Below are positions 6,037 to 14,687 of a stretch of 18,135 bases of DNA, piece by piece. Within the stretch, counting starts at the first letter, position 1. Every line of letters begins with the position of its first letter. This DNA comes from an uncultured Clostridia bacterium. Lineage in GTDB: Bacteria > Bacillota_A > Clostridia > TANB77 > CAG-508. The notes beneath the pieces were generated by a model. It did not search any database and had not been told where the DNA came from. It saw nothing but the letters and a program-made list of their open reading frames with translations. Location: positions 1-18,135 of the forward strand of contig CAQOYX010000028.1 of the NCBI GenBank assembly GCA_948852375.1. Direction: 5' to 3'. The position numbers were made by a program, and so were the translations under genes.

Positions 6037-6392
6037 TTGTTACACCCCTCTCCTATTTTATTTGTTTGTCTAATATATTCTATTTCTTCTATACCTTGGC
6101 ATGGTACATATGGGCTTACTAGTTCAGGAAAAATTGTTCCCATCTTTAACCCTACACAAGGTTTAAAAGTTTTATCCATTGTTTGCCATGGTACATAACT
6201 TTGACCAAGCATTGGATTAGCTGGAAATACTGATTCTTCTTCATCGAAACCACATCCGCAATTACATTCGTCATCATCATCTTGACATGGGCATTCATGT
6301 TCTACATGTTTACATGCTTTTTCCATAAGATCGTCTGTATATTTAGTATAATTACTTAGACAACATTTATGACAATTACATCTTCTACGCAT
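6030..6392 (-). CDS. cotJA: Spore coat protein CotJA (120 aa)
   Basis: First gene of cotJABC. The central segment has the CotJA hallmark S-Y-V-P-W-Q followed by F-K-P-C-V-G-L-K-M-G-T-I-F-P-E-L and P-Y-V-P-C-Q. The N-terminal part is rich in Cys, His and Asp (C-N-C-H-K-C-C; C-P-C-Q-D-D-D-D-E-C-N-C-G-C-G-F), echoing the Cys-rich start of CotJB, and it ends C-N-K-C. AAAGGAGG lies before the ATG. The operon should be mother-cell expressed; CATAATAT about 45 bp upstream resembles a sigma-E -10, but no good matching -35 is visible. Confidence 0.92.
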   Translation of the reverse strand: MRRRCNCHKCCLSNYTKYTDDLMEKACKHVEHECPCQDDDDECNCGCGFDEEESVFPANPMLGQSYVPWQTMDKTFKPCVGLKMGTIFPELVSPYVPCQGIEEIEYIRQTNKIGEGCNKC

Positions 6393-6484
6393 TTTTATTC
6401 CTCCTTTTTTTGATATACTACATATTATGACAATATACTAAAAAAAGTTACATTTTTATTGTATTTGTATAAGAAAAAGTAAAC

Positions 6485-6545
6485 TAAAGTAATGAGAAAA
6501 TCCCTAGCAATTACTATAATTGCTAGGGATTTTCTCATTACTTTA
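6485..6545. terminator. 28-bp perfect stem-loop terminator after spoIIP
   Basis: Arms 6485-6512 and 6518-6545 are perfectly complementary over 28 bp with a 5-nt loop; the inner part is AATCCCTAGCAATT. The spoIIP stop codon (6538-6540) lies inside the stem. T-rich sequence follows on the - strand, so it should end spoIIP transcription before the cotJ promoter. Confidence 0.8.
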
Positions 6546-7656
6546 CAATTTCATTTATTATTTTAGATAGATATTTCATACTAACTAAACATTCATCCAT
6601 TGTATTCCCTGTTGCACCCACTTCTATTATTACTGCTGCTTTTGTTAAATGTTGATTATATCTTGAATTACGTACTATAATTGGTCTAAATAAACCTGGG
6701 TATAATTCATTTGCTTTTTCTTGCATTTTTACTGCAAATTTTAAATTCTGTTGCCAATTTATGTGTTGTAATCCTCCTCCATCAGTTCCTATAACAAACA
6801 TCATTTGTGCTGCTGTTTCATCTCCTATTTTTACACTTGGTGCATAATTTGCATTACTTCCCACCGCATCTCTATGTAAATCTATTACTACTTGGGTACT
6901 TGAACCTGTATTCAAAATATTTTCTACTGTTGTAAGTGACCTTCCATATGACCCACTATATGCTGGATAATCATGATATGTTTTGTTATGGTTTACATTA
7001 TACCCATAACTTGTTAAATACTTTTGTAATTCATCTCCAACTCTTGCAACTGAATAGTTTAAATCTGTTGTTCTATAACTTCCTGTCATCTCATATTTAA
7101 AATTATCACTTGGAGTGTAGCTTTCACAAGTATGTGTATGAAAAATAATAATATCTTTATTGTTTTCTAATGACATATTAGGAGTTAATATTTCTTCTGT
7201 AATTTCTTTATCTGACTCATTTTTTACTTTCACACTACCAAATGTATGATTAAATTTAGGTATAATATTATTTTCTTGCACTTCTTTAGTTACAACATTA
7301 GTCTCAGCCATTTCTAAATTATTTTCTTCCTTATTTTCAGAAGGTTTTATTTCTTCACTTTCTTCACCATCTACAATTAACTTATCCATCATAGGTAATT
7401 CTATTTTAAGCATTCGTCTTAAATTAGAACCTCTAGAACTTGATGCCACTTCTCGTATCCTTTTTGTAGTATTATCCTCATTTATTTTAGGCAAAGTATC
7501 ATTCAAACATCCTACAAAACTTATATTAATAGACTGATTACTAAATTTAATATTTTTGCGAATAAAATTAGCAATACAAACCATACATACTAACAATACA
7601 GCAAATAACAAATATTTGCTAACACTTTTTAAATTTATTATAGTAACATTTATCAT
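6538..7656 (-). CDS. spoIIP: Stage II sporulation protein P (372 aa)
   Basis: Membrane-anchored cell-wall amidase/endopeptidase that, with SpoIID and SpoIIM, drives engulfment of the forespore. Residues 14-31 form a single N-terminal membrane anchor. A charged linker (about 60-165) is followed by the catalytic domain with F-H-T-H-T-C-E-S-Y (172-180), V-V-I-D-L-H-R-D-A (256-264) and I-I-E-V-G-A-T-G-N (343-351), which supply the zinc-site His/Glu residues. The linker is low-complexity and Glu/Asn-rich. The start ATG at 7656 has AAAGGAG 6 nt upstream. A hairpin TTCTATTCT/AGAATAGAA (7691-7718) lies in the leader. Expression is expected in the mother cell. Confidence 0.93.
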   Translation of the reverse strand: MINVTIINLKSVSKYLLFAVLLVCMVCIANFIRKNIKFSNQSINISFVGCLNDTLPKINEDNTTKRIREVASSSRGSNLRRMLKIELPMMDKLIVDGEESEEIKPSENKEENNLEMAETNVVTKEVQENNIIPKFNHTFGSVKVKNESDKEITEEILTPNMSLENNKDIIIFHTHTCESYTPSDNFKYEMTGSYRTTDLNYSVARVGDELQKYLTSYGYNVNHNKTYHDYPAYSGSYGRSLTTVENILNTGSSTQVVIDLHRDAVGSNANYAPSVKIGDETAAQMMFVIGTDGGGLQHINWQQNLKFAVKMQEKANELYPGLFRPIIVRNSRYNQHLTKAAVIIEVGATGNTMDECLVSMKYLSKIINEIVK

Positions 7657-7791
7657 GTCTTTCTCCTTTGTTAAAAATTTTCTATATTAATTCTATTCTT
7701 TTTTCTTTTAGAATAGAACTTAAAGCATGAATAATTATAATATTTCTATTTACTATAATCAATTATCATTTTTTGTTGTATTTGAATTTTT

Positions 7792-8439
7792 TTAAAAATC
7801 ACGTTCACGTAGTTCTAAATAAATTGGTTTTTCTTCTTTTATCATTGTTGACTTTCCATGTCCAGGATAAACAATAGTGTCATCTGGCAGTACTAGCAAT
7901 TTATTAATAATTGAATCCATAATTTCAACTAAACTTCCTGTTGGTAAATCCGTTCTTCCCCAAGAACCACGAAATAGTGTATCTCCACTAAATAGCATTT
8001 TTTCTTTTTCACAATAAAGTGATGTTCCTCCATTTGTATGTCCAGGCGTATGAATTACATTAAATTCCAATTCTCCTAAATGAATTAAATCTTTATCATC
8101 AATTCTAGAATCTTCTTCTAGCTTTATATCTGGTACACCTATATAATAGTTTAATGTAATCTCTGGATTTTTTAAATTTTGACTTTCTTGTCTTCCAATT
8201 AACACCTTTACCTCATATTTATTTTGTAACTCTACCACAGCTCCTGTGTGGTCTCCATGGCAATGTGTTAAATAAATATATTTTAACTTTGCTTCTAATA
8301 TATTTAACATTTCTATAATCTTTTCTTTTTCCCCTGCTGGGTCTATTACCATAGTTTCTTTTGTTTCTTCATCTACTATAACATAGCAGTTTGTTGGCTC
8401 TCCAAGTGGAGTATTTAACTTTAATCTTTTCAATACCAT
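7792..8439 (-). CDS. MBL-fold metal-dependent hydrolase, glyoxalase II-like (215 aa)
   Basis: Dinuclear zinc hydrolase. Motifs, numbered from the ATG at 8439: T-H-C-H-G-D-H (58-64), H-T-P-G-H-T-N-G-G (130-138), S-G-D-T-L-F-R-G-S-W-G-R-T-D (151-164) and Y-P-G-H-G (191-195). They supply the metal-binding His and Asp residues. Length fits the short YcbL/glyoxalase-II-like group; the substrate (S-lactoylglutathione or another thioester) cannot be told. A TTG one codon earlier is possible, but the ATG fits the AAGGA box. It follows rel on the same strand, as in many Clostridia where this gene sits in the recJ-rel operon. Confidence 0.9.
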   Translation of the reverse strand: MVLKRLKLNTPLGEPTNCYVIVDEETKETMVIDPAGEKEKIIEMLNILEAKLKYIYLTHCHGDHTGAVVELQNKYEVKVLIGRQESQNLKNPEITLNYYIGVPDIKLEEDSRIDDKDLIHLGELEFNVIHTPGHTNGGTSLYCEKEKMLFSGDTLFRGSWGRTDLPTGSLVEIMDSIINKLLVLPDDTIVYPGHGKSTMIKEEKPIYLELRERDF

Positions 8440-8556
8440 CAAAATTACTTCCTTTCACTAAAGTAGCCCCACATGAATATTGTACTATTTCTACGAACTT
8501 GAGAGTAAGAAAAACATTCAATATAAAACAAGATGGAGCATATTTCTTTTAACAAT

Positions 8557-10756
8557 CTACTTTTTTCTTTTAACCTCAAACACACTATCAACTTTTCTTA
8601 ATGCTTTTAGCGTTTTGTTTAATTCATCTAAATTTACTACCTCTATTGTTATTTCTGTTATAACAATTTTTTCCTTATTTACTTTGCTTGTAATTGCAAT
8701 TAATTTTGTTTTCACATCATATATTGCCTTAATAATATCTGCAAGCAAACCTGTTCTATCATTTGAAAATACTTCTATATCAACATTATAGTTTGATGAT
8801 TTTTCATTATACCATTCAACATCAATAATTCTATCTTCCTCTTGCAATAAATCTTTTACATTTACACAGTCTATAGTGTGAATAGATACTCCCCTTCCTT
8901 TTGTAATATATCCAATAATATTATCTCCTGGAACAGGATTGCAACATTTCGATAATTTTACCAAACAATTCTCTATTCCCTTTACTATAATTCCACTCTT
9001 TGGAATATTATTTCTTACTTTTTTTCCTCTTGCAAGTTCTTCAATTTTTTGTTCTATTTGGTCATCTTCATATACTTTCTTATATTCCTCAAGCATTTTT
9101 GCAATAATTTTTCCAGCAGTAATTGCACCAAATCCGTATAGCCGCATTCATATCATCTATTGTATTATATTTATATCTATCAAGTGTTGCTTGTATATAT
9201 TCAGGTTTATAAAGTTCTTGTGGTGTCATTCCTATTCTTTTTATTTCTTTTTCAATTAATTCTTTTCCCTTAACAATATTTTCTTCTCTTTGTTCTTTCT
9301 TAAACCAACCTTGAATTTTGTTTCTTGCAGATGTACTTTGTATAAATTTTAGCCAATCTCTACTAGGTCCTTTTGCATTATCAGATGTAATAATTTCTAC
9401 TATATCACCATTTTTTAGTTTAGTAATAATAGGCATCATTTTCGCATTGATTTTACATCCTACCATTTTATGACCAACTTGAACATGAATGCTATATGCA
9501 AAATCTATTGGCGTTGCTCCAGTTGGTAGCACTTTAATATCTCCTTTTGGAGTAAATACATATACTTCATCTTCAAATAATTCTGTTTTAAGAGTATTTA
9601 AGAACTCTTCTGGGTCTTGCAATTCCTTTTGCCATTCTAAAGTTTCACGAAGCCAAGCAAGTTTATCTTCTTCAACTTTTACATTAGATTTCTTACCTTT
9701 TGCAAAATTTGCCTCCTTATATGCCCAATGTGCAGCAATACCATATTCTGCAATTCTATGCATATCCCATGTACGAATTTGTACTTCAAATGGTGTTCCT
9801 TTATCACCTATTAATGTTGTATGTAACGATTGATACATATTTGGTTTTGGAACTGCTATATAATCTTTAAATCTTCCAGGCATTGGATTATATAGTTCAT
9901 GAACTACTCCTAGTGCGGCATAACAGTCTTTTACAGAATTAACAATAATTCTTAATGCAAATAAGTCATAAATTTGTTCAAGTGAACAATTATCTCTTTT
10001 CATTTTTCTATAAATACTGTATAAATGCTTTGCTCTTCCTGTAATTCCAGCGTCTATATGCTGTATTTTTAATTCTTTTTTTATCTTTTCTAATATATTT
10101 TCAATAAATTTTAATCTTTCTTCCCTTTTTTTATCTAATCCTTCTACTATTTCCCTATATTCTTCTGGGTATAAATATTTAAATGATAAATCCTCTAATT
10201 CCCATTTTAAAGAATACATACCTAAACGATTTGCAAGTGGTGCATACAATTCCATTGTTTCAGAAGCATTTGCTATTTGCCTATCACGACTTAAAAACTT
10301 TAGTGTTCTCATATTATGTAGCCTATCTGCAAGTTTAATTAGTATAACCCTTATATCTTTTCCCATTGCTAAAAACATCTTTCTATAGTCTTCAACTTGT
10401 TGTTCTTTTAATGTAGTATAATTAAGTTTTCCAAGTTTTGTAACTCCATCTACCATCTCAGCAATTTCTTCATTAAATTCTTTAACTAAGTCATCATATG
10501 TTACATCTGTATCTTCTACTACATCATGTAAAATAGCAGCACAAATGGTAGCATCATCTAATTCCATTCCTGCAAGAGTATATGCAACTTGCAATGGATG
10601 AATAATATATGGCTCTCCAGATTTTCTTTTTTGGTCACCATGATTTGCAATAGCATAATTATATGCTTTTATTATCATTTTTGAATTACTACGCCAATTA
10701 TTCTTTTTCATTTTTGATATAATATCATTAATCGTAGGATTTTTTTCTTCTGTCAT
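8557..10756 (-). CDS. rel: Bifunctional (p)ppGpp synthetase/hydrolase Rel, with +1 frameshift at CGG
   Basis: Makes and degrades the stringent-response alarmone. Domains: HD hydrolase with H-D-V-V-E-D (77-82); synthetase with D-Y-I-A-V-P-K-P-N-M-Y-Q-S-L-H-T-T (298-314) and E-V-Q-I-R-T (324-329); TGS (about 396-455); a helical segment; then, after the shift at residue 541, a Cys-motif domain (K-C-C-N-P-V-P-G-D) and ACT (D-R-T-G-L-L-A-D-I). The zero frame ends at 9089 after 555 residues, while the +1 frame gives about 732 residues, the normal length. The frames join exactly at an in-frame CGG (9134-9136), giving A-A-I-G-F-G. Without the shift the product keeps HD, synthetase and TGS but lacks the regulatory Cys-motif/ACT part. 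The ATG has AAGGTGG 7 nt upstream; recJ ends 14 bp before it. Confidence 0.93.
9133..9136 (-). other. +1 frameshift site CGG-A in rel
   Basis: Zero frame: ATA CGG ATT TGG. Reading ATA (C) GGA TTT GGT restores I-G-F-G-A-I-T, with a Gly conserved in Rel/SpoT proteins. The CGG is exactly in the zero frame of the 10756 start. Confidence 0.85.
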
Positions 10757-10770
10757 AAATTCACCACCTT

Positions 10771-12461
10771 TTATACAGATTTCATTACATCTTTTAAATT
10801 TATTTGTACACTTTCCATTCCATTAAATTCGTTTATTTCTAAAACTCCTACAACATCAATTTTATCTCCTATTAAATATTCATTTACTAAATTTCCCATG
10901 TTAAAACCTATAGCATCTATAATAAGATTATCGTCTTTTAATGTTAATTTTAAGTGTTTTCCTTCTGTTAATGCACGAATTGAGTTAATTTTTAATCCTT
11001 TATAGGCAAATAAAGGCATTTTATTTCCTTCTCCAAATGGTTCTAGTTTTTTTAATGCTTTTATAAATTCTATATTGATATCTTCTTGTTTTACTGTTCC
11101 ATCTATGTAAATAACATCTTGAATTTCTTCTAATTTACTTTCTTTTGCAATTTTTTCAAATTCATTTTTAAAATTTTCAAAATTTTCCTCTTTTAAACTA
11201 AGCCCTACTGCCATTTCATGTCCGTCCATATTTTTCTAAGTATTTACTACATTTGCATAAAACATCATGTAAATCAAAACCTGGTATGCTTCTGCCGTGA
11301 ACCTTTGGCAATACCATCTTCAAATGATACTAATATGCTTGGCTTAAAATAGGTTTCTGTTATTTTCGAAGAAACAATTCCAATTACCCCATGATGCCAT
11401 CCTTTTTTTCCTACTATAATTGCACTCTTTTCATCTTCTTCATTTTTCTGTATTAATTCTAATGCTTCATTTACAATAGCTTTTTCAGTTTCTTGCCTAG
11501 TTTTATTATATTCATTTAATTTAGAGGTTAACTCTTTCACTTCAATTATATCATTTGATAAAAATATGTCTAATGCTTCTGTTTCATGTCCCATTCTGCC
11601 ACAAGCATTTATTCTTGGTGCAATGCCAAAAGAAATAGTATTAGAATCTATTTTACTATATCCTGTAGCTTCTAATAAATACTTAAGTCCCAAATTCTTT
11701 GTTAAATTAACAAGTTTCAAGCCAAGTTTTGTAATTACTCTATTTTCATCTATTAATGGAACAATATCAGATATAGTCCCAACACATACTAAATCTAAAT
11801 ACTTCAAATATTCTCTTTCTTCTAACCCTAGTCTTTTACCAATCCCATGAATTAGTTTAAATACAACTCCAACACCTGCTAGTTGATTAAATGGATATTT
11901 ATTATCTTTTCTTTTTGCATCTACAATCGCTAATGCTTTTGGTAACTCTTCTAATGGTTCATGATGATCTGTAATAATTGTTGTTATTCCCAGCGAATTT
12001 GCATAATCCACCTCCTGTGTTGCTGAAATTCCGCAATCTACTGTTATCATTAACCTATAACCATTATCATAAATGCCCCTGATCGCTTCTTTATTTAACC
12101 CATATCCTTCTTCTAACCTATTAGGAATATGGTTTGCTACATTCATTCCTCTTTCACATAAAAACTTTTGTAAAACAGAAATACTAGTAATTCCATCTAC
12201 ATCATAATCCCCATAAATCATAATTTTCTCTTTTTTATTCATTGCCTCTATAATACGATTTACTGCAATATCCATGTCTGGCATCAAAAATGGATCATAA
12301 AAATCTTCTCTTGTAGGCTCTAAAAACTTTCTAATCTTATCATCTTCCACAATTCCTCTGTTTACCAAAATAATTGAAAGCAACCTACTAAGTCCAAACT
12401 TTTCTTGTATTTTGCTTGCTTTTTCTTCATTATTACTGTAATATTCCCATTTCTTATTCAT
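10771..12461 (-). CDS. recJ: Single-strand DNA exonuclease RecJ, with two +1 frameshifts at CGG
   Basis: 5'-3' ssDNA exonuclease of the DHH phosphoesterase family, used in recombination and repair. Motifs: G-D-Y-D-V-D-G (84-90), V-D-C-G-I-S (141-146), T-D-H-H-E (164-168), and after the shifts K-Y-G-G-H-E-M-A-V-G from the DHHA1 region, then an OB-like end with E-I-N-E-F-N-G. The zero frame stops at 11274. Two +1 shifts, both on an in-frame CGG (11295-11297 and 11222-11224), restore G-S-G-R-S-I-P-G-F-D-L-H-D and then Y-G-G-H. The total is about 562 residues, typical of a short RecJ. I chose the ATG at 12461 because GGAG lies 8 nt upstream; the longer frame to 12503 lacks one. It is the first gene of the recJ-rel-MBL operon. 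Confidence 0.92.
11221..11224 (-). other. +1 frameshift site CGG-A in recJ (second)
   Basis: TAT GGA CGG ACA TGA in the frame reached after the first shift. Skipping C gives GGA GGA CAT, the G-G-H motif of the DHHA1 domain. Unshifted translation stops one codon after CGG-ACA. Confidence 0.85.
11294..11297 (-). other. +1 frameshift site CGG-C in recJ (first)
   Basis: GGT TCA CGG CAG in the zero frame of the 12461 start. Skipping C gives GGT TCA GGC AGA AGC, restoring G-S-G-R-S-I-P-G. Unshifted translation ends at TGA after seven further codons. Confidence 0.85.
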
Positions 12462-12503
12462 ATCCTTTTCTCCTATTAATACAATTTGTATATAATTGTA
12501 CAC

Positions 12504-12797
12504 TATTTTTATATATTTTAAAAGGGATTTTTTATATTTTACAGGGTAATTTTATGAAATATTATAATTTTGAAATATTTACAATACTAGAAATTAGTGT
12601 TAAATTAATTTTAAAGAAAGAAGTCTCAAGAAGCCCCTTGCAAGAGTTCCACAATAAGCGCTGGGCTGTTACACACAAGCGTGACTTTTGGTTCTTATAC
12701 TTGTTTTTTATTTTCTGTATTTTTTATCGTATTATCTATATATTCACATACGCTTCTAAAATTTTTTCTTATTTCTATATTCGCATTTCTCAATTAC
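12504..12797. other. Intergenic region between recJ and the RelA/SpoT-like gene
   Basis: Divergent spacer. It is nearly all A/T except for a structured GC-richer island at 12621-12687, listed separately. The frames open here look like low-complexity shadows without ribosome binding sites. A recJ promoter should lie near 12480-12540 on the - strand; TACAAT-like boxes are present, but no convincing -35. Confidence 0.4.
12621..12687. ncRNA. Candidate small structured RNA
   Basis: A GC-richer island in AT-rich spacer with nested complementary segments: AAGTC (12621-12625) with GACTT (12683-12687), and AGCCC (12632-12636) with GGGCT (12663-12667). On the + strand a T-run follows at 12701-12715 after a weak ACAAG/CTTGT pairing, as a terminator might. 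It lacks the T-loop and D-arm patterns of a tRNA and is short for a 6S RNA, so I give no family. The strand is undecided. Confidence 0.3.
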
Positions 12798-12827
12798 TAG
12801 ACTTTTTATGTTTATATATGATATAAT
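12798..12827 (+). promoter_or_regulatory. Candidate sigma-A promoter of the RelA/SpoT-like gene
   Basis: TAGACT (12798-12803), 18 bp, TATAAT (12822-12827), placed 26 bp before the proposed TTG start. Confidence 0.55.
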
Positions 12828-12853
12828 ATATATTATGAAAGGTGGTAATACTA

Positions 12854-14002
12854 TTGCATAATACAGATTTTGTTCAAAAAATTGATGTATCTCATGTTAA
12901 CATTAAAGATTATCCAAGATACATTTCAAAAATGAATTTTTCTTCAGAAATGTTAAATGCTGTAACTATTGAAGAGGAAAAAGATTATATAATTCTTAAA
13001 TTAAAACATGAATATTATTTAAGCCATAAAATAGATAATCTACATAATTATGAACATCATCTTCAATATCATATTCCTAAAAGACGTAGAAATATAGAAG
13101 CATATTTAAATAGTCCTTATCATAAACAATTAGCAGATAGATATGAAATGTTCTCTACTTCTTATAAACAAGATATTATTGATGAAGTTCTTCTTGAAAG
13201 GCAAGAAATACTAAAAGAATATCCTGAAATAACTCAATTAGTAACTAAAATTAGGCAAAAATCTTTATATAGTTATGAGGATAAAGAAAACCAAAAAATA
13301 TTAGATACAGATAGTGATCCTAACAAAATATTTATTAATGATATTATAGGAGCAAGACACATTCCTTATTCTATAGAAACAAGTGATGCTGAACATGATC
13401 TTATACCATATGCTTCATATATTCAATTAACTTTATCTAATATGCATTCAAAAGATTCTGAAACCAGTAAGTATAGGTTAAAAATATTAAAGGATTATAT
13501 TCATAATCCAGATGCAGCAAAATCTAATATTAAACGTGCTAAAGATAGTAAAAATAATTCTAGCAATGATAGTGAAATTAAAAAATACCAATCTGTACAT
13601 CTTATATATTATAATAAATATAATCCAGATTGTTGCTATGAAGACCAAGTACGAACTCCTGATATGGAATTTGTAGCAAAAAAAGATCAACTTATTGGAC
13701 ATTATCATTATAAACCTGTAAAAATAGAAGAAGATTCCCGTTTGCGTGTTCCAAAATATACTATTATTACTACTGATCCAGTAACTAAAAAAGATGTAAT
13801 AGTAGATATTCCTTTTAAGGATGCTTTTAGACATGCAAATCATATTCCAATTACTATTAATGGAGAACATTTTTTGTATGCGGTTTCTTGGGAACAGTTT
13901 TCAGAAGAAGAAACATTACTTACTCCTTTTATAAAAGAAGTAAAACTTGAACTCAATAGACTTAAAGGAAAGCAATTAAAAGAAGAAGAACCTACACTTT
14001 AA
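12854..14002 (+). CDS. Divergent RelA/SpoT-domain protein (382 aa)
   Basis: Carries a recognisable alarmone-synthetase core without HD, TGS or ACT domains: D-I-I-G-A-R (163-168, Asp163 in the place of the catalytic Asp), L-K-D-Y-I-H-N-P (212-219), K-Y-Q-S-V-H (244-249), E-D-Q-V-R-T (263-268, with the catalytic Glu and the QxRT pattern) and H-Y-H-Y-K-P (283-288), parallel to the AHWAYK of Rel. Both acidic residues are kept, so synthesis of (p)ppGpp or another pyrophosphate transfer is possible. A polar 20-residue insert separates the K-D-Y-I and Y-Q-S-V-H blocks, and an N-terminal region of about 150 residues is unrecognised. The TTG at 12854 is preferred (AAAGGTGG 8 nt upstream) over a GTG at 12842. 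The 3' end overlaps the convergent methyltransferase gene by 4 bp. Confidence 0.75.
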   Translation: MHNTDFVQKIDVSHVNIKDYPRYISKMNFSSEMLNAVTIEEEKDYIILKLKHEYYLSHKIDNLHNYEHHLQYHIPKRRRNIEAYLNSPYHKQLADRYEMFSTSYKQDIIDEVLLERQEILKEYPEITQLVTKIRQKSLYSYEDKENQKILDTDSDPNKIFINDIIGARHIPYSIETSDAEHDLIPYASYIQLTLSNMHSKDSETSKYRLKILKDYIHNPDAAKSNIKRAKDSKNNSSNDSEIKKYQSVHLIYYNKYNPDCCYEDQVRTPDMEFVAKKDQLIGHYHYKPVKIEEDSRLRVPKYTIITTDPVTKKDVIVDIPFKDAFRHANHIPITINGEHFLYAVSWEQFSEEETLLTPFIKEVKLELNRLKGKQLKEEEPTL

Positions 14003-14017
14003 ATAGGTTCTTCTTTT
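13981..14017. terminator. Bidirectional terminator inside two convergent gene ends
   Basis: AAGAAGAACCT (ending at 13993) pairs with AGGTTCTTCTT (14005-14015), loop 11 nt, with T-rich sequence after it on the + strand and the mirrored T-rich tract on the - strand. The stem encodes K-E-E-E-P in the + gene and K-E-E-P in the - gene. Confidence 0.65.
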
Positions 14018-14600
14018 ATTCTACTTATACTAAGCCCATCCCCAACTTCCAAAATTTTAGTATCAAGAAGCGGATTTTCTCCGAATTTTCTTTATGTATT
14101 CTCTTAAATTTCGTACAGCAGTTCTTTGTTTATGTTTATTATAATCGCTCATAACATATCCTTTATATAGCACATTATCAGCAATAATAATTCCACTATG
14201 ATTAACTAAACGTAATGCATGCTCTAAAAAAAATGGATATTTTCCTTTAGCTGCATCTATAAATATCATATCATATTTCTCATTAAAAGTAGGCAATATC
14301 TCTACTGCATCTCCCAAATATACACTAATCTTATCTTCTACTTCTGCTCTTTTTATATTTTCTTTTGCTTTAATAACTCTTTCTTCATCACGTTCTATCG
14401 TATCTATTATACCACCTTTTTCTAAAAATTCTGAAAAACAAATAGCAGAATATCCGCACTGCTGTACCTATTTCTAATATTTTGTTTAATGTGATGTCAT
14501 TTAATATATCTTCTAAAACGGCTAAAGTATCATCCATTATAATTGGTATATTTTCTTCTAGAGCTTCTTCTTTAATTTTTTGTAATTCTATCTTATTCAT
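13999..14600 (-). CDS. SAM-dependent O-methyltransferase (YrrM-like), with two +1 frameshifts at CGG
   Basis: Class I methyltransferase of the O-methyltransferase family 3/YrrM type, probably cytoplasmic. In the bacterial group this family includes tRNA hydroxyuridine methyltransferases such as TrmR. Joined over two shifts it encodes about 199 residues, the usual length: L-E-I-G-T-A-V-G-Y-S (SAM motif I), G-G-I-I-D-T-I-E-R-D, Y-D-M-I-F-I-D-A-A-K, I-I-A-D-N-V-L-Y-K-G, V-R-N-L-R-E-Y and a terminal L-E-V-G-D-G-L-S. The shifts lie on in-frame CGG at 14454-14456 (restoring the motif-I Gly) and 14081-14083. I use the ATG at 14600, which has GAGGAG upstream; the frame extends further without a ribosome binding site. 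It is downstream of the ABC-F gene on the same strand. Confidence 0.88.
14080..14083 (-). other. +1 frameshift site CGG-A in the methyltransferase (second)
   Basis: ATT CGG AGA AAA TCC in frame after the first shift. Skipping C gives I-G-E-N-P-L-L-D and reaches the natural C-terminus. This Gly is not strongly conserved (family members often have Arg or Lys here), so this site says least about which amino acid is inserted. The frame change itself is clear. Confidence 0.75.
14453..14456 (-). other. +1 frameshift site CGG-A in the methyltransferase (first)
   Basis: GCA GTG CGG ATA TTC in the zero frame of the 14600 start. Skipping C gives V-G-Y-S-A-I-C-F and restores the GTxxGYS SAM-binding motif. 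Confidence 0.85.
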
Positions 14601-14687
14601 ATTTCTCCTCACTTTCATATTTATAAGAAATTTCCATTTTATAAATGATAATCTTATCCTTTTATTGATTTGTATTATCATATCATT

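Noticed and set aside
12621..12687. tRNA or 6S RNA in the recJ upstream island
   Set aside because: No T-loop GTTC-type arm or D-arm, no plausible anticodon stem, and the block is too short for 6S RNA.
12416..12826. 136-aa + strand frame over the recJ start and spacer
   Set aside because: Low-complexity Phe/Tyr/Ile sequence with no ribosome binding site, overlapping the true recJ start on the other strand.
14080..14083. Reading the second methyltransferase site as CGA (Arg) with an extra G rather than (C)GGA (Gly)
   Set aside because: It cannot be excluded, since Arg is common there in the family. The C-skip model is kept because it explains all six sites uniformly.
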